Part shown: positions 26,951 to 34,142 of the stretch, in pieces
Position numbering within the stretch: the first letter of the stretch is position 1
Layout: each line of letters begins with the position of its first letter
Source of the DNA: Alistipes sp.
GTDB taxonomy: Bacteria > Bacteroidota > Bacteroidia > Bacteroidales > Rikenellaceae
Assembly: GCA_017937125.1 (NCBI GenBank)
Contig: JAGBEH010000001.1
Span: 186,001 to 250,000 of the forward strand
DNA length: 64,000 nucleotides
Direction: 5' to 3'
Notes under the pieces: model-generated
Databases searched by the model: none
What the model saw: the letters and a program-made list of their open reading frames with translations, nothing else
Told to the model about the DNA's origin: nothing
Made by a program: the position numbers and the translations under genes

Positions 26951-29900
26951 ATGAATATTTATAAAACAGCCGTCAATAATCCGATAACGACGATACTCGT
27001 TTTCGTCGCCGTCGCGATATTCGGTATATTTTCGCTGGTGAAGTTGCCTATCGACCTCTTCCCGCACATCGAAACCACACAGATTATGGTCATTACGGCC
27101 TATCCCGGTGCGAGTGCGGTGGATATCGAGGAGAACGTCACCAAACCTCTCGAAAACAGTCTCAACAGTGTCGATGACCTGAAGCATATCACCTCGCAGT
27201 CGAAGGAGAACATATCGGTCGTAACGCTCGAATTCGAGTACGGTACCGATGTGGAGGTGGCTACGGCAAATATCCGAGACAAGCTCGACGTGGCCATAAA
27301 CAACCTTCCCGATGATGTCCAGACGCCTATTATTTTCAAGTTCAGTACCGATGAGATACCTATTCTCCTTATGTCCATCAAGGCCGAGGAGAGTTGGAGC
27401 GGTCTGTACAAGATCATAGACGACCGCATCTCCACACCGCTGGCACGTGTGAACGGTGTGGGTACCGTGTCTGTGACCGGTATCCCCGAGCGCCAGATCC
27501 AGATCTACTGCGACCCGTACAAGATGGAGGCCTACGGCATCACCATCGAGGGTATCGCTCAGGTAATAGCTTACGAGAACCGTTCGATACCTGCCGGCTC
27601 TATGGACGTGGGTTCGAATACGTACAACCTGCGTGTGGACCAGGAGTTCGACAATGCGGACGAAATGCTCGACATCGTTATCGGCACGCGCAACGGCGCC
27701 AATATCTATTTGCGCGACGTGGCTACGGTGCACGATACCGAGGAGGAGCGTACGCAGGAGTCTTTCAACAACGGAACCCGCAGCGGTTTGATGATCATCC
27801 AGAAACAGACGGGTGCCAACTCGGTGCAGATATCGAGGAAAGTAAAGGAGAAACTCGCCGAGCTTACTCCCACATTGCCGTCGGATGTTACGGTTACGCC
27901 GTTCATCGACACGTCGGACAACATCCTCGATACGGCATCGTCGCTGCTCGAAACCATTCTTACGACATTCATCGTGGTGATGTTCGTGGTGATGATGATG
28001 CTGGGCCGCTGGAGAGCGATGATCATCATCGTGCTGACGATCCCCATATCGATGCTTTCGGCGTTGATTTATCTGCTGGCTACGGGCGACTCGCTCAACA
28101 TCATTACGATGAGTTCGCTGTCCATATCTATCGGTATGGTCGTCGATAATGCCATCGTGGTATTGGAGAATATCACCAGCCATGTCGATCGCGGTTCGCG
28201 CGTGAAGCAGGCCGCTATCTTTGCTACCAAGGAGATGGGTGTGTCGATCATCGCTTCGACTCTGACCACGCTGGCCGTGTTCCTGCCTCTGACTATGATC
28301 GACGGTATGGCGGGCGTGCTCTTCAAGCCTATGGGCTGGATGGTGACCATCACCCTTACGGTATCTATGGCCGCCGCGCTGACGTTTACCCCCGTGCTCT
28401 GCTCGCTCATTATGAAGCAGAATCCCAAGAAGTCGTCGTTGCAGAAGTATGTCGATGCCGCTATGGACTGGCTCGGAGATAAGTACAAGGCGGCTCTCAA
28501 CTGGTCGATACACCATCGCAAGACGTTCCTGCTCGCCGCATTGATACTCTTCGTAGGCGTATTCGTCGGCATAGGCCCCAATGTCAAGACCGAGTTCTTC
28601 CCGACGCAGGACAACGCCCGTATCAGCGTGAAGGTCAAACTTCCGGTAGGTACCCGTCAGGAGATTACGCGCGACCTGGCACTGCGCATCGACAAGCAGT
28701 TCCGCGAGCAGTTCCCCGAAATCAAGACGATAGGTCTTACCGAGGGTACGGCCGATTCGGACAATACGTTCGCCGCGATTCAGGAGAACGGTACGCACTA
28801 CATATCGCTCAATGTCTCTTTGGTGAAGAAGACGGAGCGCGACCGCTCGCTGACCGAGATCGCCGATATTATGCGTGCCGATCTGGACGCATATCCCGAA
28901 ATCCGTACGTTCGAGGTTATCGAGACGGGACAGAAGGGCGGTGCCGGAGGTCAGTCGTCCGTCGATGTGGAGCTTTACGGCTACGATCTGGCCGAAACCG
29001 ACCGCATCGCGCAGGAGATAAAGGAGATGATGCTCGGCATCGAGGGTTGTACCGAGGTTATTATCTCGCGCGACGAGTATACCCCCGAATATCAGGTGGT
29101 ATTCGACCGCGAGAAACTGGCGATGAACGGACTCAATGTGGCTACGGCCGCGACGTTCCTCCGCAATCGCGTCAATGGCAATGTCGCTTCGTACTATCGC
29201 GAGGACGGTGAGGAGTACGACATTCTGGTGCGCTATGCCAAAAAGTTCCGCGAATCGGTGGATGATATAGAGAATATTACGCTCTACAATACGTCTACGG
29301 GAGCCGCTATCAAGGTGCGCGACGTGGGCGAGGTGGTCGAGACCTATACGCCGCCGACTATCGAGCGTAAGGACCGTTCGCGTTACGTGAAGATTTCGGG
29401 CGCTATCGGCCACGGATATGCGATGTCGCAGATCGTCGAGGCTACCGTTGCGGGTCTCAACAAAATGGATCTGCCTGCGGGTATCACATGGGGTCTCGGC
29501 GGTTCGTTCGAGGATCAGCAGGATACGTTCCGCGACTTGGGTATGTTGCTGGTGCTGATGATTATTCTCGTATTCGTGATTATGGCATCGCAGTTCGAGT
29601 CTCTCGCCTATCCGTTCGTAATTATGTTCTCGCTGCCGTTCGCGTTCGTGGGCGTGCTGTTGGGATTGTGGATTACGGGGACGCCGCTCGGCGTTATGGG
29701 TCTGTTGGGCGTGCTGATGCTCGTCGGTATCGTGGTGAACAACGGTATCGTACTTGTGGACTACACGCGTTTGTGCGTCGGCCGCGGGTTGCCCATATAC
29801 GAGGCGGTGGTTACGTCGGGACGTTCGCGTATGCGTCCTATCCTTATGACCACGCTTACGACCGTCTTGGGTATGGTGCCTATGGCTGTAGGCTCGGGCG

Positions 29901-30058
29901 TCGGTTCGGAGATGTGGAATTCGCTCGGTATGACGGTGGCGTGGGGTCTGTCGTTCTCGACTCTCATTACGCTCTTCCTCATTCCCGTGCTCTTTACTTG
30001 GCTCGCATTGCGCAACGAACGCAAACAGGCCGAGAAACTTGCTAAACTTAATGCGTAA
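26951..30058 (+). CDS. RND multidrug efflux pump, inner-membrane subunit (HAE1/AcrB type)
   Basis: 1035 residues, 12 membrane helices and two large periplasmic loops. It starts MNIYKTAVNNPITT. Porter-domain motifs PGASAVDIEENVTKPLE and GVGTVSVTG are present. TM4 reads SISIGMVVDNAIVVLENI, with one Asp where AcrB has the DD pair, a variant common in Bacteroidetes pumps. The C-terminal half repeats the pattern (GLLGVLMLVGIVVNNGIVLVDY, RMRPILMTTLTTVLGMVP). Drives proton-coupled export of lipophilic compounds. Substrate not predictable. Confidence 0.96.
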   Translation: MNIYKTAVNNPITTILVFVAVAIFGIFSLVKLPIDLFPHIETTQIMVITAYPGASAVDIEENVTKPLENSLNSVDDLKHITSQSKENISVVTLEFEYGTDVEVATANIRDKLDVAINNLPDDVQTPIIFKFSTDEIPILLMSIKAEESWSGLYKIIDDRISTPLARVNGVGTVSVTGIPERQIQIYCDPYKMEAYGITIEGIAQVIAYENRSIPAGSMDVGSNTYNLRVDQEFDNADEMLDIVIGTRNGANIYLRDVATVHDTEEERTQESFNNGTRSGLMIIQKQTGANSVQISRKVKEKLAELTPTLPSDVTVTPFIDTSDNILDTASSLLETILTTFIVVMFVVMMMLGRWRAMIIIVLTIPISMLSALIYLLATGDSLNIITMSSLSISIGMVVDNAIVVLENITSHVDRGSRVKQAAIFATKEMGVSIIASTLTTLAVFLPLTMIDGMAGVLFKPMGWMVTITLTVSMAAALTFTPVLCSLIMKQNPKKSSLQKYVDAAMDWLGDKYKAALNWSIHHRKTFLLAALILFVGVFVGIGPNVKTEFFPTQDNARISVKVKLPVGTRQEITRDLALRIDKQFREQFPEIKTIGLTEGTADSDNTFAAIQENGTHYISLNVSLVKKTERDRSLTEIADIMRADLDAYPEIRTFEVIETGQKGGAGGQSSVDVELYGYDLAETDRIAQEIKEMMLGIEGCTEVIISRDEYTPEYQVVFDREKLAMNGLNVATAATFLRNRVNGNVASYYREDGEEYDILVRYAKKFRESVDDIENITLYNTSTGAAIKVRDVGEVVETYTPPTIERKDRSRYVKISGAIGHGYAMSQIVEATVAGLNKMDLPAGITWGLGGSFEDQQDTFRDLGMLLVLMIILVFVIMASQFESLAYPFVIMFSLPFAFVGVLLGLWITGTPLGVMGLLGVLMLVGIVVNNGIVLVDYTRLCVGRGLPIYEAVVTSGRSRMRPILMTTLTTVLGMVPMAVGSGVGSEMWNSLGMTVAWGLSFSTLITLFLIPVLFTWLALRNERKQAEKLAKLNA

Positions 30059-30063
30059 AGATT

Positions 30064-30357
30064 ATGAAAGCGATATTTCTGGCTTGCAATCAGGCACTCT
30101 ACGATGAGGTGCTGCAAAAGATGAAGGAGATAGGCCTGCGCGGCTACACCTCGTGGGAGGAGGTTGCGGGTTGCGGAATGAACGACGGAGAACCGCACTT
30201 GGGCGATTACGTGTGGCCGACTATGAACTCTGCGATATTCGCTGTCGGCGAAGAACCGAAAGTAAGCGAGTTTTTGCAGGCGGTTCGTGCGATAGACGAA
30301 GCCAATCCGCAGCTGGGCCTGCGTGCCTTTTGGTGGGAGATAGGCGGAACGATTTGA
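30064..30357 (+). CDS. Small PII-like protein of the efflux operon
   Basis: 97 residues, starting five bases after the RND gene and ending the operon. It has no signal peptide or membrane segment. It begins MKAIFLACNQALYDEVLQKM and contains a GYTSWEEVAGCG loop, a Gly/His/Trp-rich centre (GEPHLGDYVWPTMNS) and a RAFWWEIGG end. The alternating strand-helix-strand layout suits a PII/ACT-like ferredoxin fold, and small PII-like proteins are encoded with some RND pumps; assignment rests on this resemblance. It may sense a ligand or metal and modulate the pump. Its function is not established from sequence. Confidence 0.6.
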   Translation: MKAIFLACNQALYDEVLQKMKEIGLRGYTSWEEVAGCGMNDGEPHLGDYVWPTMNSAIFAVGEEPKVSEFLQAVRAIDEANPQLGLRAFWWEIGGTI

Positions 30358-30376
30358 TTCGTCCCGCGATGTTTCG

Positions 30377-30411
30377 GGGCTGCCGCGCTTTTGCGCGGCA
30401 GCCCTTTTTTT
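30377..30411 (+). terminator. Terminator of the efflux operon
   Basis: GGGCTGCCGCGC-TTTT-GCGCGGCAGCCC followed by T7, 19 bases after the last gene of the operon. Confidence 0.95.
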
Positions 30412-30469
30412 GCGGGGACTATCGCCGTTTCAGTCGGAAACACCGTCGGGCGATTGCTCTCGTGCGCAT

Positions 30470-30592
30470 CGACATACGCTCCCGCTCGGCAATGCCCTCG
30501 CTCAATTGCACATTGGCTGCGCTGAAAATACTCTCGCTCGGCAAAATCGCAAACAAGTTTGCTTTTGCCCTCGCTTAATCGTATATTTGCAT
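30470..30592 (+). repeat. Family A hairpin/promoter repeat, two units
   Basis: CTCGGC landmarks at 30485 and 30537. The second unit reads ATACTCTCGCTCGGCA, hairpin, TGCCCTCGCTTAATCG, then TATATTTG at 30582-30589. The first unit is shortened. The inverted repeat of the second unit (GGCAAAA with TTTTGCC, inner GCAAAC with GTTTGC) differs in sequence from the units at 18.2-18.6 kb but keeps the same layout. Confidence 0.85.
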
Positions 30593-30595
30593 AGG

Positions 30596-30866
30596 CAATT
30601 ATATACTGTTTTACACTGACCTTATTCCGAAACCCCTGCTGCCTTGCGGGTTTCTACCGAAAGCGACTCCTCGAGGGAGGGGTTGCGATGCAATAGTCGT
30701 TGCGGCCGTGGCGGCTCGGCAATCCGCAAGCGATTGCCCCCGACTGCGGCAGCAGGCGAGGGCAGGTTGGAATTGCAGACGCGGCTCTGCCGCGAGCGAC
30801 ACGACTGTCGGAAGCAAGAAAGGGTTATTAAAATCGATTCGGTGTAGAGTCGTATATAGTTACTTT
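30596..30866 (+). repeat. Dispersed repeat family B, copy 1
   Basis: Shares CAATTATATA, TTATTCCGAAACCC-CTGCTGCCTTGC, GGGTTTC, GGAATTG, ACGCGGCTC-GCCGCGAGC and ATAGTTAC, in that order, with the reverse complement of 51748-51938. This copy is about 80 bases longer in the middle. It contains no convincing coding frame. It lies directly after the family A unit and ends at the start of the MBL-fold gene. Confidence 0.8.
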
Positions 30867-30872
30867 GAATAT

Positions 30873-31649
30873 ATGAGACTCACTTTTTTAGGCACGGGCA
30901 CCTCGCAGGGTGTCCCCGTTATCGGCTGCCGTTGTGCGGTCTGCACATCGGCCGATGCGCACGACAATCGTCTGCGCACGTCGGCTATGGTCGAGACGGA
31001 TAACGGCCGCCGCTTCATTATCGATGCTGGGCCCGATTTCCGACAGCAGATGCTGCGGGAGGGCGTGCGGCATATCGACGCCATATTGCTGACGCACGGC
31101 CATACCGACCATATAGGCGGTCTGGACGACGTACGTGCCTTCAATTTCGTGGATTATCCGACAATACACACGATCGACATATATGCCGCGCCGTACACTG
31201 CGGCCTCCGTGCTGAAGGTCTTCGATTACGCCTTTGCCGCCGACAAGTATCGCGGCGCCCCCGAGATAAACCTGCATACCGTCGATCCCGCGCAACCGTT
31301 CACGGCGGGCGGTATAGAGATTGTCCCCGTTTCGGGAAAACATTCCCGCTTCGATGTTACGGGCTACAGAATGGGACGGCTGGCCTATCTGACGGATTTC
31401 AAGACGATTGCCGACGGGGAGGTCGAGAAGCTGCGCGGTGTCGAGGTGCTGGTGGTCAATGCCTTGCGCTTCGCACCGCACGATTCGCATTTCAATGTCG
31501 GGGAAGCGTTGGCATTGATCGAACGTGTCGCTCCGCGCGAAGCGTATCTTACGCATATGTCGCACGAAATAGGGCTGTACGCCGAGAGCGAAAGACGGAT
31601 GCCCGAGGGCGTTCATTTGGCTTATGACGGATTGAAAATAATCATATAG
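30873..31649 (+). CDS. MBL-fold metallohydrolase (PhnP-like)
   Basis: 258 residues from the ATG at 30873 (MRLTFLGTGTSQGVPVIGC); in-frame ATGs upstream lie inside repeat B and are rejected. The metallo-beta-lactamase fold begins with TFLGTGTSQG, has two Cys-containing stretches (GCRCAVC, as in PhnP zinc-knuckle types), and the metal motif LLTHGHTDHIGGLDD. Later conserved parts are GKHSRFDVTGYRMG, YLTDFKTI and YLTHMSHEIG. Such proteins are phosphodiesterases or RNase Z-like hydrolases acting on cyclic phosphates. No phosphonate genes are nearby, so the physiological substrate is open. The SDR gene follows after five bases. Confidence 0.85.
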   Translation: MRLTFLGTGTSQGVPVIGCRCAVCTSADAHDNRLRTSAMVETDNGRRFIIDAGPDFRQQMLREGVRHIDAILLTHGHTDHIGGLDDVRAFNFVDYPTIHTIDIYAAPYTAASVLKVFDYAFAADKYRGAPEINLHTVDPAQPFTAGGIEIVPVSGKHSRFDVTGYRMGRLAYLTDFKTIADGEVEKLRGVEVLVVNALRFAPHDSHFNVGEALALIERVAPREAYLTHMSHEIGLYAESERRMPEGVHLAYDGLKIII

Positions 31650-31654
31650 ATAAT

Positions 31655-32470
31655 ATGAAAACACTGAAAGACAAAGTTATAGTAATTACGGGCGCATCGT
31701 CGGGCATCGGCGAGGCTATGGCGAGAGTTTATGCGGCGCAGGGCGCGAAGGTCGTGCTCGGAGCGCGCAGCGGCGACAAGCTGGAAGCGATAGTCGGCGA
31801 AATACGCGCTGCGGGCGGCGATGCCGTGTGGTGCGCAATGGACGTCGTGAGCGAGGAGGATTGCAAGAGGTTGATAGACACGGCCGTGGAGGCATACGGC
31901 GGCATCGACGTTATGATATGCAATGCGGGCTTGTCGATGCGGGCGCTGTTCGACGACGTCGATTTGAAAGTCCTTCACCGACTTATGGATGTCAATTTCT
32001 GGGGCACGGTGAACTGTGCCAAATACGCATTGCCGTACCTTCAGGCGTCCAAAGGGTCGCTCGTCGGCATCTCTTCGGTCGCGGGGCTTCACGGGCTGCC
32101 GGGTCGTACGGGATACTCGGCGTCGAAATTCGCGATGACGGGATTTCTGGAGACCGTGCGTATCGAAAACCTGAAAAAGGGGCTGCACGTTATGGTCGCC
32201 TGCCCGGGTTTCACGGCTTCCAACGTCCGTTTCTCGGCATTGGTTGCCGACGGCTCGCAGCAGGGTGCCACGCCGCGCGAGGAGGCGAAGATGATGACGC
32301 CCGAAGAGGTCGCGCGCATCGTCGCCAAAGGCATACTCAAGCGCAAACGTCTGTGCCTTATGGAGATCGAGGGACGCGCCACGCACTTCGTGAAGAAATT
32401 CGCACCCGCATTCCTCGACAAGATGTTCTATTTGGTGATGTCCAAGGAACCCGACAGCCCGTTCAAATAA
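31655..32470 (+). CDS. Short-chain dehydrogenase/reductase
   Basis: 271 residues, a classical SDR: cofactor loop TGASSGIG (about 13-20), NAG at about 89-91, catalytic Ser in ISSVAG, and Tyr-x-x-x-Lys in GYSASKFAMTG. The Arg-rich GARSGDK after the second strand suggests NADP(H) preference (inference). The C-terminal extension (KKFAPAFLDKMFYLVM) is hydrophobic, as in members acting on lipid-like substrates at the membrane. Substrate unknown. Co-transcribed with the MBL-fold gene. Confidence 0.9.
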   Translation: MKTLKDKVIVITGASSGIGEAMARVYAAQGAKVVLGARSGDKLEAIVGEIRAAGGDAVWCAMDVVSEEDCKRLIDTAVEAYGGIDVMICNAGLSMRALFDDVDLKVLHRLMDVNFWGTVNCAKYALPYLQASKGSLVGISSVAGLHGLPGRTGYSASKFAMTGFLETVRIENLKKGLHVMVACPGFTASNVRFSALVADGSQQGATPREEAKMMTPEEVARIVAKGILKRKRLCLMEIEGRATHFVKKFAPAFLDKMFYLVMSKEPDSPFK

Positions 32471-32551
32471 CGGGCCGAGCGGCATTCGCTGTTTCGGCAA
32501 TGATACGGACGTTACTTGCAGATATGCCCTATGCGTCCGATTTTAACGATT

Positions 32552-32586
32552 TCACCCCTGTCGGTATAATCCGACAGGGGTGATTT
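32552..32586 (+). terminator. Probable terminator after the SDR gene
   Basis: TCACCCCTGTCGG pairs perfectly with CCGACAGGGGTGA around TATAAT. Only a short T-run (TTT) follows. Confidence 0.65.
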
Positions 32587-32680
32587 CCTGATTCGGGAGT
32601 TTGTCGGACGACCTTTTCGGGGCTGCCGCGACGAACCGTGCCTGCATCTGCTTCGTACGTACGGGCACCTAACGGGTACG

Positions 32681-33055
32681 TTACAGTCCCGTTTTCCACA
32701 AACCGTGTAGATTGCAGTACTCGTACACGGCCACGGGTTTGCCCGAGCAGGTGCAGATAACCGCTTCGGGTTTGTCTTTCAGGTCGATGCGGATGCCTCC
32801 GTTTTCGTTTTCCACGTAGATGAAAGCTATGTGATGTTCAGGAAGCATAGGGTGCGGTACGCTGCCGACCTCGACCTTTATTTTGCAGTCGTCGAGCCTC
32901 GTTACCACGGGAACGTGTTTCTCGTTGCTCGCATCGACCGTATTGGGTATCAGTTCCTCCATTTTTTCGCCGCAGCATACGACGGGAACCGTCGAATCCA
33001 CTACCTTCTCGATGACATTGCCGCAATGGCGGCATTTATAAAATTTCGTTGCCAT
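32681..33055 (-). CDS. dfx: Desulfoferrodoxin / class I superoxide reductase
   Basis: 124 residues. The N-terminal desulforedoxin domain has the rubredoxin-like Fe(Cys)4 centre: Cys8, Cys11, Cys27, Cys28 (CRHC, VVCCG). The catalytic superoxide reductase domain follows with EKHVP (Lys46, His47), PHP (His68), EHH (His74) and CNLHG (Cys114, His117). It reduces superoxide to peroxide without making oxygen, as expected for an obligate anaerobe. Single gene with its own -7 element at 33081-33088. Confidence 0.96.
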   Translation of the reverse strand: MATKFYKCRHCGNVIEKVVDSTVPVVCCGEKMEELIPNTVDASNEKHVPVVTRLDDCKIKVEVGSVPHPMLPEHHIAFIYVENENGGIRIDLKDKPEAVICTCSGKPVAVYEYCNLHGLWKTGL

Positions 33056-33080
33056 AACTGTGAGTGTTTATTGGTTTAGA

Positions 33081-33088
33081 CAAATATA
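33081..33088 (-). promoter_or_regulatory. -7 element for dfx
   Basis: TATATTTG on the minus strand, 25 bases before the start codon. Confidence 0.7.
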
Positions 33089-33155
33089 ATAAAATCTGAA
33101 TCCATATGCAACTTTACTGCTGTTTTATTTTGAATGCGGCGGATATTGTCGTTGC

Positions 33156-33345
33156 GGCCGATTTTACGGTGCCGTTGCGGCGCAGAAAATCGGCCGTCGG
33201 GCAGGCCCCGTTTTGCGGATGGGGCTTCCAATTTTCGTGACGAACCTGCCGACGGCCGAGCCCCAATATCTATTCGGCAATTATATGTTCTTGATTTTTC
33301 GGACGTTCCCGCCGCACGAGCGGAATGCGGGTGCGGCGGGCGTCC
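33156..33345. other. Highly structured noncoding segment of unknown function
   Basis: Within the 33089-33450 gap I see three long stems. GGCCGATTTT (33156) pairs with AAAATCGGCC (33186-33195). GGCCGTCGGGCAGG (33192-33205) pairs with CCTGCCGACGGCC (33245-33257), one bulge, enclosing a GCCCC/GGGGC hairpin. GGACG-TT-CCCGCCGCAC (33301-33317) pairs with GTGCGGCGGG-CGTCC (33331-33345). The first two stems share GGCC and exclude each other. There is no reading frame of note and no clear promoter. It could be a structured RNA, a leader or a decayed repeat; strand undetermined. Otherwise I see nothing in 33346-33450. Confidence 0.45.
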
Positions 33346-33450
33346 TGCACCGGCTTTTGTTATAAATACTTGTTATGGGTTGGTAGAAAACGGTGCATAA
33401 TAATGTTCTATATTCAGTTGTTCATTCAATTCAGCACCCCATAATAAATA

Positions 33451-33640
33451 AAAAAGGGCGCGGTGTCAGCCCCTTAGTACAGGTCTTGGAGAACCTTATC
33501 AAAAGAAGCCGTCCTACGCCCCAGCCACGTCCCGCCCGATATACGGGCAGGACATAACTGGGAACCGACAACTATTATACCTTTTGATAAACATCCTCCG
33601 AAGAGGTCTCCAAGTTTGTACTAAGGTATAAAGAGTTGTT
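33451..33640 (-). ncRNA. ssrS: 6S-like regulatory RNA
   Basis: A long, rod-like, interrupted hairpin. Closing stem 33472-33481 with 33617-33626 (CCTTAGTACA), next stem 33485-33492 with 33607-33614 (CTTGGAGA), next 33496-33505 with 33581-33590 (TTATCAAAAG), then a large central bulge and an apical arm (CCCAG/CTGGG, GTCC/GGAC, CCCG/CGGG). This is the shape of 6S RNA, which mimics an open promoter and binds RNA polymerase. Strand is chosen because on the minus strand a GGGC...GCCC hairpin plus T-run ends at about 33451 and a -7 element lies at 33686-33693. The 5' end may extend toward 33680. Confidence 0.75.
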
Positions 33641-33685
33641 TACCCTTTATATATTTTATCGGCTTGTGCCGAATTTATCCGAATA

Positions 33686-33693
33686 CAAATATA
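33686..33693 (-). promoter_or_regulatory. -7 element for the 6S-like RNA
   Basis: TATATTTG on the minus strand, about 60 bases upstream of the closing stem. No competing -7 match is seen on the plus strand. Confidence 0.55.
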
Positions 33694-33819
33694 GTATATT
33701 CTCTGCAATAATGAAATTTATATATGTAAAAATTAAATGACGGAGACGAATCGGCAGATTCCGTGGGCGACAAGTGCGTCGGATTCGGGCTTGGCGGCGA
33801 CGGCGTGCAGATCCCGAAC

Positions 33820-33858
33820 GAAAATCGCTGACGGTCGGATATCAACTCGTCAGCGATT
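33820..33858 (-). terminator. Terminator after tRNA-Leu
   Basis: AATCGCTGACG pairs with CGTCAGCGATT, followed on the minus strand by TT and CG. It starts eight bases beyond the tRNA 3' end. Confidence 0.7.
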
Positions 33859-33865
33859 CGCTTCG

Positions 33866-33949
33866 TACCCAGAGCCGGGGTCGAACCGGCACAGGGGTGA
33901 ACCTACTGGTGTTTGAGACCAGCGCGTCTACCGATTCCGCCATCTGGGC
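33866..33949 (-). tRNA. tRNA-Leu(CAA)
   Basis: 84-nucleotide class II tRNA. Acceptor GCCCAGA pairs with TCTGGGT (first pair G-T) plus discriminator A; CCA is not encoded. The D-arm GCGGAATCGGTAGACGC is leucine-type. The anticodon loop CTCAAAC lies in stem CTGGT/ACCAG, giving anticodon CAA (reads UUG). A long variable arm is present and the T-loop is GTTCGAC. Confidence 0.95.
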
Positions 33950-34038
33950 ATTCGACCGTAAAGTCCGCGACGCAGTATCGAAACAATCGGAAACCCGAAA
34001 TATCGACAGCCGATACGGAACAATAGCAATCGGGACAG

Positions 34039-34046
34039 CAAAGGTA
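34039..34046 (-). promoter_or_regulatory. -7 element for tRNA-Leu
   Basis: TACCTTTG on the minus strand, about 90 bases upstream of the tRNA 5' end. The intervening sequence holds no gene. Confidence 0.55.
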
Positions 34047-34086
34047 TAAAAAAAATCGATAACACAACCTTTTCGACGAAAAAAAT

Positions 34087-34094
34087 ATATCTTT
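34087..34094 (+). promoter_or_regulatory. -7 element for the SulP gene
   Basis: TATCTTTG, 48 bases before the start codon. It is divergent from the tRNA promoter. Confidence 0.65.
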
Positions 34095-34142
34095 GCGACC
34101 GATTTAGGTTAGTTAAGTTTTTTAATAATTATTTTCTCGCTT

